A program made the translations under genes and the position numbers. The notes below the pieces were generated by a model, which made no database searches, was not told the origin of the DNA, and was given only the letters and a program-made list of their open reading frames with translations. From an uncultured Lachnospiraceae bacterium (GTDB lineage Bacteria > Bacillota_A > Clostridia > Lachnospirales > Lachnospiraceae): 7,911 nt of DNA. This document shows positions 1 to 5,338 of the stretch, piece after piece (positions within the stretch are counted from its first letter, which is position 1; every line of letters starts with the position of its first letter). The stretch lies in NCBI GenBank assembly GCA_947178085.1, contig CAMWWS010000116.1, positions 1 through 7,911 of the forward strand, in the 5' to 3' direction.

Positions 1-2
1 CT

Positions 3-824
3 TATGAAGAGGGAATTGTTATCAGGGCAAGCGAAAGAGCCGGAACGATGGTAGAAAAAAATAAGAACATAGTTTTGACGGTGGCACAGGGAAGTAATGG
101 AGTAGTTGTACCGAATGTAAAGGGAAAGTCGCAGTCGGAAGCGGCCTCGATTCTGGAAAAAGAAGGTTTTAGCGTAAGCGTTTCAGAAAATTACAGTTCC
201 GAAGTTGAGAGCGGGTATGTAATCTCGCAGTCACCTGAAGCTGAAACAACAGCGCCGGAAGGAGCCGCTATTACTATATGGGTGAGTCTGGGTGAAGAAA
301 ATGCCAAGATTAAGGTCCCCAATCTGATTGGATTGTCGGAAATGGATGCGATGGTAGTCCTGCATGAAAACGGACTGGAGGTTGGAACGGTATCCCAGAC
401 CATCAACGAAGACGTATCCCTGACGGATAAGGTATGTTATCAGAGCTATTCCGTGGACACATATGTAGATAAAGGAACTGTAATTGATTTAAAAGTCAGT
501 GTAGGTCCTACGGAAGTGACTTATAAATATACGGAGGGAATTACAGCGCCGACAGAAGATCCGGACTATCAAGCGGGTATTCCCGTGTCTGTAGTCCTGA
601 TAGCTACGGACGGTACACAGTTATTGAGTACACGGACGTCGTCGTTTCCTATATCGACTAATTATTCGGGAATCAAGTCTTCCACGGGGGTGGTTCAGTT
701 CACATTTACCGTGACGACTCCGGCGACGAACACGACCAACCCGGATACAGGTGAGACAATGACGATTGAAGGAACTTCTACAGAGAAGATAGTGACAAGA
801 GTGGTTACATTTACGGAAGAATGA
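3..824 (+). CDS. prkC: PASTA-domain serine/threonine protein kinase, C-terminal part (5' end outside window)
   Basis: The reading frame is open from the window edge, so the ATG at 48 is internal and the kinase domain lies upstream, unseen. The 273 visible residues hold the end of one PASTA repeat (about 1-30), a complete one starting VVVPNVKGKS (34-97), another starting KVPNLIGLSE (about 103-168), and a Ser/Thr-rich beta-type tail (170-273). The PASTA signature is VPNxxG, then an 'EGF' or 'ENGLEVG' helix-turn, then 'GxxVxxxVSxG'. In the PrkC/PknB family these extracellular repeats bind muropeptides or lipid II and control an intracellular kinase that acts on cell-wall, translation and growth proteins. 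The stop overlaps the rsgA start (ATGA, 821-824), the usual Firmicute pairing, and this supports PrkC over a PASTA-bearing penicillin-binding protein. No kinase residues can be checked here. Confidence 0.88.
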   Translation, partial: YEEGIVIRASERAGTMVEKNKNIVLTVAQGSNGVVVPNVKGKSQSEAASILEKEGFSVSVSENYSSEVESGYVISQSPEAETTAPEGAAITIWVSLGEENAKIKVPNLIGLSEMDAMVVLHENGLEVGTVSQTINEDVSLTDKVCYQSYSVDTYVDKGTVIDLKVSVGPTEVTYKYTEGITAPTEDPDYQAGIPVSVVLIATDGTQLLSTRTSSFPISTNYSGIKSSTGVVQFTFTVTTPATNTTNPDTGETMTIEGTSTEKIVTRVVTFTEE

Positions 825-1714
825 AAAGAGGATTAATGGTAGGAAAGATTATCAAGGGAATAGCCGGATTCTATTATGTGCATGTGGAAGGGAAAGGAAC
901 TTACTCATGCAGAGCAAAAGGGATTTTCCGGAATATTCATATCAAGCCGCTCGTAGGAGATAATGTCCGTATGGAGGTACTTGATGAACAGAATAAAGAA
1001 GGAAATGTGACTGAAGTTCTTCCGCGGAAAAATGCGCTGATACGTCCAGCGGTAGCGAATATCGACCAGGCTCTTATTATTTTCGCCATTGTTAAACCGA
1101 ATCCGAATTTCAATCTGTTAGACCGATTTTTAATTCAAATGGAGAGGCAGAAACTTTCAAGTATTATCTGTTTTAACAAGCAGGATATTGCATCTAAGGA
1201 AGAAAAAGATGCGCTTAAAAGAGCGTATGAAACCTGCGGATATCAGTCGCTGTTTATAAGTGCGCTTGAAATGGAAGGCATAGAAGAGTTAAAGAGCATT
1301 CTTGCAGGAAAAACAACGGCTGTTGCCGGTCCCAGCGGCGTCGGAAAGTCTACAGTTATTAACTGTCTTAATCCTGAGGCTAACATGGAGACGGGAAGCA
1401 TAAGCGAAAAGATTGAAAGAGGACGCCATACCACCAGACATTCAGAAATCATTGCGCTGGGAAATGAAACCTATATAATGGATACGCCCGGATTTACGTC
1501 TCTAAGTATTTCAGAGATTGAGAAAGAAGAACTTGGCTTATACTATCCGGAATTCAGACTGTATGAACCTTATTGTCGATTCAGCGGCTGCGCGCATATG
1601 GATGAGCCTGACTGCGGGGTTAAGGAAGCTGTTGAGCGTGGTGAAATCAGCAGGGTGCGGTATGAAAATTATCAGATGTTGTATCGCGAAGTGAAGGCTG
1701 TGAGGAAGTATTAA
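821..1714 (+). CDS. rsgA: Small-ribosomal-subunit biogenesis GTPase RsgA
   Basis: This is a circularly permuted GTPase that helps the 30S subunit mature and releases after ribosome-stimulated GTP hydrolysis. Residues (of 297): N-terminal OB fold about 6-70; G4 NKQD 119-122; G5 SAL 147-149; P-loop GPSGVGKS 170-177; switch I region GRHTTRH 201-207; G3 DTPGF 221-225; then a zinc-binding set C252, C257, H259, C265. The G4-G5-G1-G3 order is diagnostic of the family, and length and motifs are complete. The ATG at 821 overlaps the kinase stop by 4 nt, suggesting translational coupling. The in-frame ATG at 836 (MVGKIIKGIAGFYY) fits the usual N-terminus better but has GAGGA only 3 nt upstream, so the start is uncertain by five codons. 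No rpe or thiN follows, although both often do in Firmicutes. Confidence 0.96.
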   Translation: MKRGLMVGKIIKGIAGFYYVHVEGKGTYSCRAKGIFRNIHIKPLVGDNVRMEVLDEQNKEGNVTEVLPRKNALIRPAVANIDQALIIFAIVKPNPNFNLLDRFLIQMERQKLSSIICFNKQDIASKEEKDALKRAYETCGYQSLFISALEMEGIEELKSILAGKTTAVAGPSGVGKSTVINCLNPEANMETGSISEKIERGRHTTRHSEIIALGNETYIMDTPGFTSLSISEIEKEELGLYYPEFRLYEPYCRFSGCAHMDEPDCGVKEAVERGEISRVRYENYQMLYREVKAVRKY

Positions 1715-1752
1715 ACGGTTTACGGCTGCCGGCATATAGATTTAGCGAGAAT

Positions 1753-1804
1753 ATCTTCGTATTTAGATAGTATTGAAATACTATATAGAATACGAAGATT
1801 TTTT
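1753..1804 (+). terminator. Intrinsic terminator of the prkC-rsgA operon
   Basis: ATCTTCGTATT (1753-1763) pairs perfectly with AATACGAAGAT (1789-1799). After a small internal loop, an inner helix ATAGTAT/ATACTAT (1767-1773/1778-1784) closes on a TGAA loop. A run of six T follows directly (1799-1804). It lies 38 nt after the rsgA stop and just before a new promoter, so it separates the two transcription units. Confidence 0.85.
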
Positions 1805-1806
1805 AT

Positions 1807-1835
1807 TTGACATTTTATTACCAATAGAGTATGAT
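1807..1835 (+). promoter_or_regulatory. Sigma-A-type promoter for the abrB-glycosyltransferase operon
   Basis: The -35 box is TTGACA (1807-1812), a perfect match to consensus. A 17-nt spacer leads to TATGAT (1830-1835), five of six bases of the -10 consensus. The expected transcription start is near 1842, about 30 nt before the AbrB-family start codon. The -10 box lies inside a palindrome arm (1828-1835), so it is probably repressible. Confidence 0.8.
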
Positions 1836-1854
1836 AAGTTATACAAATCATACT
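1828..1854. promoter_or_regulatory. Candidate operator palindrome over the -10 box
   Basis: AGTATGAT (1828-1835) is a perfect inverted repeat of ATCATACT (1847-1854), separated by 11 nt. The left arm covers the -10 box and the right arm lies in the early transcript, a position typical of a repressor site. AbrB/MazE-type proteins often autoregulate, so the adjacent gene product is the obvious candidate ligand; that link is inferred. Confidence 0.5.
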
Positions 1855-1872
1855 TATAGGAGGCTGAATTAT

Positions 1873-2091
1873 ATGACTGCACCAAAAGGTAAATATGCAT
1901 GGACGGCTACTGTCGGTGAAAAAGGACAGATAGTTATTCCGAAACAGGCACGCGATATATTCGATATAAAACCGGGAGATACGCTTCTGATTCTCGGCGA
2001 TGAGGAGCGCGGCATTGCTATTCCTCCGAAAGGAGCATTTGCCGAATTGTTCGGCGTGGCGTTTAAGGAAAAGGACGGTGAGGGAGATTGA
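1873..2091 (+). CDS. AbrB/MazE/SpoVT-family DNA-binding protein (72 aa)
   Basis: The product is a small swapped-hairpin transcription factor. Residues about 9-54 form one SpoVT-AbrB domain with the family pattern ATVGEKGQIVIPKQARDIF followed by IKPGD and a short strand; a charged tail of about 18 residues follows. Such proteins act as dimers or higher oligomers. The ATG at 1873 is chosen because a perfect AGGAGG (1858-1863) sits 9 nt upstream. An in-frame ATG at 1831 lies inside the -10 box and has no ribosome binding site. The stop overlaps the next gene's TTG start. It is not followed by a toxin, so an antitoxin role is unlikely, and local regulation of the promoter at 1807-1835 is the simplest reading. 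It is too short to be the full-length sporulation regulator SpoVT. Confidence 0.88.
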   Translation: MTAPKGKYAWTATVGEKGQIVIPKQARDIFDIKPGDTLLILGDEERGIAIPPKGAFAELFGVAFKEKDGEGD

Positions 2092-3479
2092 AGAAAATAG
2101 CATTTTTTTGTATTCCTGCTCATGGTCATACCAATCCGATGCTTCCGGTTGCCGCTGAACTTGTCAGACGCGGGGACATAGTCAGGTTTTATTCGTTTGA
2201 TGAATTCGGGGAGAAAATAAGAACTACCGGAGCAGAGTTTATATCCTGTGATTCTTTTCTGCCCGAATTGACTAAGCAGGAAGAGACAAACCTGAAAAAC
2301 GTTTCTACTACTGAAATGACGATACAGGATATCCGAATTACACTCCGAATGAATGATTTTCTGGATAAGGAGTTCAAATCATTTAATCCGGATGTGGTAT
2401 ATACCGACTCGGTCTGCTTTTGGGGAAAGCTGAACGCATGGAAACATAATGTTCCGATGGTGGTGTCTACAAGCACCTTCGCATTCAATCAAATGTCTTC
2501 CGGATACATGAAGAACAGTCCAAAAGAAATAGCAGGTCTGATTTTCGGGCTTCCAAGAATCTCAAAAGAGCTAAAAAAGCTGGAATCCTACGGATACCAT
2601 GTAAAAAGCTTATTTTCTTTGATTCAGAGCGATAATAATACCGATTCTGTCGTGTATACTTCGTATAGCTTTCAGCCGTATGCGGAGAGTTTTTCAGACC
2701 ATTATGCATTTGTCGGACCTTCGGTATTTTCAAAGGTCTTGCCCCAAAAAGAGAAAGAAAAGCCGCTGATTTATATCTCTATGGGAACGGTCATAAATGA
2801 CCGCCCTGATTTTTACGGTAAATGTATTGCAGCTCTTAAAGACCTGAATGTCGATGTCATTATATCCTGCGGAAATGCCATAGACCGCGAAAAGCTGGGA
2901 ACGCTGCCGGATAATATTAAGGTTTATCCCTATGTTGACCAGCTTGATGTTCTTTCTAAAGCGGATATCTTTATCACACATTGCGGAATGAACAGCGTTT
3001 CCGAAAGCCTGTATATGGCAGCACCGATGGTTCTTTATCCACAGACGGGTGAGCAGAACGCTGTGGCGAGAAGAGTAACCGAAATCGGGGCGGGAATTAT
3101 GTTAAAAGATGATTCTCCCGAAAGCATCCGTACAGCCATACAGGAAATCATGGACAATAAGGCATACGGAGATTCTGCCGCTAAGTGCAGTACGGATTTT
3201 AGAGCCTGCCCCGGTACTGCCGGCGCGGCGGAATTTATCGAAAATGCGCCGCATTCCTCAAATGGTATCGATATAATAGGTGAATTGAACAAGGCAGGTA
3301 CGAAATTTCAATTGCTATATTGGCTGATTATTATAATAGCAATTAGTCTTGTCGGTCTTCTTGTAAGCTGGAAATATGTATGGATAATCGGATTAGCTGC
3401 CGGAATACTGTCTACACCTATTGTCAGGACTGCACAGAAGAGAAAGTATGCCAGATTGACGGAACACAATAAGAGATAG
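2088..3479 (+). CDS. MGT/UGT-like glycosyltransferase (GT1-like) with C-terminal membrane anchor
   Basis: A GT-B fold enzyme that should transfer a sugar from a UDP-activated donor to a lipophilic acceptor. The N-terminal acceptor half opens with IAFFCIPAHGHTNPMLP (4-20), holding the HGHxNP motif that supplies the catalytic histidine in macrolide-type transferases. The nucleotide-sugar half carries IYISMGT (228-234) and the donor-site signature FITHCGMNSVSES (295-307), then GEQ (321-323). Residues about 409-427 and 430-447 are two hydrophobic helices, an extension absent from the soluble, roughly 400-residue MGT enzymes. The start is TTG at 2088, overlapping the abrB stop (TTGA) with GAGGGAG just upstream; no ATG start would keep the HGH motif. 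The acceptor is unknown: drug inactivation and glycolipid synthesis are both possible, and the membrane anchor leans towards a membrane-soluble acceptor. Confidence 0.85.
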   Translation: MKKIAFFCIPAHGHTNPMLPVAAELVRRGDIVRFYSFDEFGEKIRTTGAEFISCDSFLPELTKQEETNLKNVSTTEMTIQDIRITLRMNDFLDKEFKSFNPDVVYTDSVCFWGKLNAWKHNVPMVVSTSTFAFNQMSSGYMKNSPKEIAGLIFGLPRISKELKKLESYGYHVKSLFSLIQSDNNTDSVVYTSYSFQPYAESFSDHYAFVGPSVFSKVLPQKEKEKPLIYISMGTVINDRPDFYGKCIAALKDLNVDVIISCGNAIDREKLGTLPDNIKVYPYVDQLDVLSKADIFITHCGMNSVSESLYMAAPMVLYPQTGEQNAVARRVTEIGAGIMLKDDSPESIRTAIQEIMDNKAYGDSAAKCSTDFRACPGTAGAAEFIENAPHSSNGIDIIGELNKAGTKFQLLYWLIIIIAISLVGLLVSWKYVWIIGLAAGILSTPIVRTAQKRKYARLTEHNKR

Positions 3480-3491
3480 ACGGATAGAAAA

Positions 3492-3522
3492 TAAGGACTA
3501 CCGGCTAAGCTGGTAGTCCTTA
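3492..3522. terminator. Shared hairpin terminator between convergent glycosyltransferase and GNAT genes
   Basis: TAAGGACTACC (3492-3502) pairs perfectly with GGTAGTCCTTA (3512-3522), with three more pairs inside around a TAA loop. On the minus strand the hairpin is followed by TTTTCTAT, so it best terminates the acetyltransferase transcript, whose stop codon is 4 nt away. On the plus strand the downstream sequence is not a clean T-run, so termination of the glycosyltransferase mRNA is plausible but weaker. Confidence 0.8.
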
Positions 3523-3526
3523 CTAA

Positions 3527-4540
3527 CTATATTAGTAAAATTTCTTTATGCAATGTATATCTGACTGATTCTGTTTTATCCTCATTCAGATGATTTGTTT
3601 CTTCTACTATGACGTATCCGGCTTTTTTACAAAGCGACTGCGCAATTAAGTTATCAGATGTTGTATGTATGTAGATATTCTTACGCTGGGTTGATAAAGC
3701 AGCTTCCTCAGCAAAGTTTAATGCAAACATACCTACGCCCAGTTTTCTATATTTTTCATGGACGATAAGCATGCTTATCCAAAGGCTGTCATTGCTTAGT
3801 CCATTTAACTTTAGCCAGGCAATCGGTACTACGCCTTTTCTGATTATATAGTTCAATTCATCATCCGGTGCGTTATAGATTAGTGCTTCTTTCATTTCTT
3901 TATAAAATTTAGGGTATTCATTTTCCGATATATTAGTCAAATGCAGTGTCGAAACATTTGACGGCAGAGTAAGTAAATCACAAATGAAGATCAAATGATT
4001 AAAGTCATCTTCCAGAGGAACTATATTTAGATTCATCGGAATATTCGCCTTGAACATTAGCAAACCATCAACTTCAAAATCCTCAAAAGGCTGAGTTTCA
4101 ATTTGCTCAAATTTCAAAGTCTTATGCATATTAAGTGATGCTTCATTATGTGGCTCAACCGTGCATAACAGTGTCTTCGCATTAAGTTCTGACAAGTGCT
4201 GTCGTGCGGTGTTGACGAGCAATGTTGCACAGCCCTGGCGTCTATATTCCGGAGTAACCCATAAATCAGCATAAAACCACTTCGAAGGTTCAGAACTGCT
4301 GCGGATAAAATTCGCATATCCAATGATTTCACTATTGCTGTTATACATAATCGTGCAGAAAAAATCAGAACGGTAATGAGCGGTAGATATTAGATTAGTC
4401 AGCCCCTTAATGACTTCGTCGGACATTTCGCCGTGTCTTTTTGTAATGGAATGCAAAATGATATCATCGGGATACTTGATAATTTTTATAACTTTGTTTT
4501 TGTCTTCAGCGTGTGGCTGAAAAGATGTTAGATTATTCAC
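3527..4540 (-). CDS. Tandem GNAT-domain N-acetyltransferase
   Basis: The product is a 337-residue protein made of two GNAT folds. Domain 1 (about 18-168) has the acetyl-CoA loop in VTPEYRRQGCATLL (95-108; R100-x-x-G103-x-A105). Domain 2 (about 171-337) has HEKYRKLGVGM (261-271; R265-x-x-G268-x-G270). Both loops keep the R/QxxGxG/A pattern, so neither half is plainly dead. Members of this architecture acetylate small amines, thiols or antibiotics; the substrate here cannot be read. The GTG at 4540 is chosen as start because GAAAGAGG (4548-4555) lies 7 nt upstream. The frame stays open to a TTG at 4603, but that stretch is a terminator hairpin plus spacer, i.e. untranslated leader. By eye the gene, especially its second half, is more AT-rich than rsgA, which may indicate transfer. 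Expression is probably set by the leader at 4549-4675. Confidence 0.82.
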   Translation of the reverse strand: MNNLTSFQPHAEDKNKVIKIIKYPDDIILHSITKRHGEMSDEVIKGLTNLISTAHYRSDFFCTIMYNSNSEIIGYANFIRSSSEPSKWFYADLWVTPEYRRQGCATLLVNTARQHLSELNAKTLLCTVEPHNEASLNMHKTLKFEQIETQPFEDFEVDGLLMFKANIPMNLNIVPLEDDFNHLIFICDLLTLPSNVSTLHLTNISENEYPKFYKEMKEALIYNAPDDELNYIIRKGVVPIAWLKLNGLSNDSLWISMLIVHEKYRKLGVGMFALNFAEEAALSTQRKNIYIHTTSDNLIAQSLCKKAGYVIVEETNHLNEDKTESVRYTLHKEILLI

Positions 4541-4547
4541 ATTTATA

Positions 4548-4555
4548 CCTCTTTC
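4548..4555 (-). promoter_or_regulatory. Ribosome binding site that fixes the GNAT start and can be masked
   Basis: On the minus strand this reads GAAAGAGG, 7 nt before the GTG at 4540. It is the only good Shine-Dalgarno near the 5' end of the frame and decides the start. AGAAAGAG (4549-4556) is exactly complementary to CTCTTTCT (4605-4612) upstream in the same transcript, so the site could be hidden in an 8-bp helix. Confidence 0.7.
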
Positions 4556-4560
4556 TGAAT

Positions 4561-4591
4561 AAAAATCGCTCCTGATAAAATCAGAAGCGAT
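4561..4591 (-). terminator. Leader terminator (attenuator) in front of the GNAT gene
   Basis: In the minus-strand transcript ATCGCTTCTGA (4591-4581) pairs with TCAGGAGCGAT (4575-4565) over 11 positions with one G-U and a five-base TTTTA loop, followed by TTTTTATT. It lies downstream of the likely promoter and ends only about 20 nt before the GTG start, so it would stop transcription before the gene unless prevented. It is placed as an attenuator, not as the end of an upstream gene: nothing but the short leader ORF precedes it. Confidence 0.8.
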
Positions 4592-4618
4592 AAATATATC
4601 CAATAGAAAGAGTCGCTG

Positions 4619-4675
4619 CTATATGGACAAAACGGCATTTGATTTTATCAGTCTGTTAATTGTTTCCATTGTCAT
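4619..4675 (-). CDS. Leader peptide ORF (18 aa) of the GNAT attenuator
   Basis: A short frame reads MTMETINRLIKSNAVLSI and ends at TAG. AGCGAGGTGG (4690-4681) gives a Shine-Dalgarno, with GAGG 8 nt before the ATG at 4675; a second in-frame ATG is at 4669. It has no run of one amino acid, so classical amino-acid-starvation attenuation is unlikely. Codons 9-12 (4651-4640, CTGATAAAATCA) are exactly complementary to the loop and inner arms of the leader terminator. A ribosome translating through would cover this segment and let the terminator form; one stalled in the first codons would leave it free to break the terminator. This arrangement is known for antibiotic-inducible resistance genes. No homologue of the peptide is recalled, and its translation is inferred from the binding site and placement. 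Confidence 0.6.
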   Translation of the reverse strand: MTMETINRLIKSNAVLSI

Positions 4676-4704
4676 CTTGTCCACCTCGCTTTCAAATCAG
4701 TCTT

Positions 4705-4729
4705 ATATATGCTATATTATGGCATATAT
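4705..4729. repeat. Palindrome over the GNAT promoter -10 region
   Basis: ATATATGC (4705-4712) and GCATATAT (4722-4729) are perfect 8-nt inverted repeats with a 9-nt spacer, spanning the predicted -10 box and start. It may be a repressor site, but the sequence is AT-rich and low in complexity, which weakens the case. It does not match the palindrome at 1828-1854. Confidence 0.35.
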
Positions 4730-4744
4730 TCTTGGGCTGTGCAA
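4716..4744 (-). promoter_or_regulatory. Probable promoter of the GNAT leader transcript
   Basis: On the minus strand TTGCAC (4744-4739), a 17-nt spacer and CATAAT (4721-4716) form a plausible sigma-A promoter with a good -10 and a weak -35. The transcript would start near 4709, about 35 nt before the leader ORF. The surroundings are AT-rich, so other -10 matches exist. Confidence 0.45.
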
Positions 4745-4807
4745 GTCATATAAAAAGTATTTTCCTTTAAAAGCTTTCTCATTAATAAATTAAAAATAAA
4801 AAAGATA

Positions 4808-4836
4808 TGTAACTTTTTACTCCCTTCAGACGTGTT
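4808..4836 (+). promoter_or_regulatory. ECF-type promoter, first sigma/anti-sigma operon
   Basis: TGTAAC (4808-4813), followed by a T-run, and CGTGTT (4831-4836), 17 nt apart, resemble the TGAAAC...CGT promoters read by SigW/SigV-type ECF factors. It sits just upstream of the ribosome binding site of an ECF sigma gene, suggesting autoregulation. A related TGTAAACTTTTT lies before the second sigma gene. Confidence 0.55.
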
Positions 4837-4858
4837 AATAGCAGAGGAGGTGAAACAC

Positions 4859-5335
4859 ATGAACATCGAGAAGAACATAAGAGAAGCGGTCATAAAATAC
4901 AGCGATACGCTTTACAAAGTCTGCATTGTTATACTATGCAATGAACAGGATGTTCAGGATGCCATTCAGGATACCTTTTGCCGTTATCTGGAGAAGAAGC
5001 CGGAATTTCATGATGAGGAGCATGAAAAGGCATGGTTGATCAGGGTGGCTACCAATATCTGCCGTGATATGATACGTTTCAGAATCCGGCACCCGAAGGT
5101 TGATATCGATGAAATAGAAAACACTCTTGCGGCGCCGGAACAGAAAGAAATATTGGAAGAACTTCTCGAACTGCCGGTTAAGCAGAAGACAGTCATTTAT
5201 CTGCACTATGTGGAAGGATATCAGATAAAGGAAATAGCGGATATTCTCGGACTGACAGAAAGCGCGGTAAAAATGAGGCTTCGGCGGGGAAGAAAACAGA
5301 TGCGTGACGCGTTCAGCATGGAAGGAGGCATATAA
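4859..5335 (+). CDS. ECF-family RNA polymerase sigma factor, first module
   Basis: A 158-residue alternative sigma factor with the minimal two-domain layout. Sigma-2 (about 10-80) contains NEQDVQDAIQDTFCRYLEK (28-46), the region-2 helix contacting core polymerase and the -10 element, and KAWLIRVATNICRDMIR (57-73). Sigma-4 (about 100-150) contains LPVKQKTVIYLHYVEGY and the helix-turn-helix IKEIADILGLTESAVKMRLR (123-142) for -35 recognition. The ATG at 4859 has AGGAGG (4845-4850) 8 nt upstream. An in-frame GTG at 4832 falls inside the promoter's -10 box and is rejected. The anti-sigma gene follows after 3 nt. Absence of regions 1 and 3 places it in the ECF group; the exact subgroup and regulon are not assigned. 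Confidence 0.93.
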   Translation: MNIEKNIREAVIKYSDTLYKVCIVILCNEQDVQDAIQDTFCRYLEKKPEFHDEEHEKAWLIRVATNICRDMIRFRIRHPKVDIDEIENTLAAPEQKEILEELLELPVKQKTVIYLHYVEGYQIKEIADILGLTESAVKMRLRRGRKQMRDAFSMEGGI

Positions 5336-5338
5336 CTG

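Larger units (their letters stand above)
4549..4675 (-). promoter_or_regulatory. Attenuator leader: antiterminator and Shine-Dalgarno masking
   Basis: Three mutually related pairings are visible in the minus-strand leader. First, the terminator hairpin at 4565-4591. Second, an antiterminator: CTGATAAAATCA (4651-4640) in the leader ORF with TGATTTTATCAG (4583-4572), 12 contiguous Watson-Crick pairs that would consume the terminator loop and inner arms. Third, CTCTTTCT (4612-4605), just after the leader stop, with AGAAAGAG (4556-4549), the GNAT ribosome binding site, enclosing the terminator. The first and second are exclusive. Switching by ribosome position is inferred. Confidence 0.6.

Noticed and set aside
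48..50. ATG at 48 as a true gene start
   Set aside because: The frame is open back to the window edge and encodes the end of another PASTA repeat, so this methionine is internal to the kinase.
1831..1872. Longer N-terminus for the AbrB-family protein from the ATG at 1831
   Set aside because: That ATG is part of the -10 box TATGAT and lies upstream of the expected transcription start; AGGAGG serves the ATG at 1873.
1720..2103. 127-codon open frame on the minus strand
   Set aside because: It covers the rsgA terminator, a near-consensus plus-strand promoter and the AbrB gene, and resembles no known protein.
1873..3479. Toxin-antitoxin system (AbrB/MazE-like protein plus partner)
   Set aside because: The partner is a glycosyltransferase with intact HGHxNP and donor-site motifs; no MazF-, PIN- or Doc-like gene is adjacent.
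4541..4740. Metabolite riboswitch or T-box in the GNAT leader
   Set aside because: No T-box specifier or TGGNACCGCG sequence and no riboswitch core is recognised; a translated leader ORF with antiterminator pairing explains the structure better.
4832..4858. GTG start at 4832 for the first sigma factor
   Set aside because: It falls inside the ECF -10 element, and the AGGAGG at 4845-4850 clearly serves the ATG at 4859.
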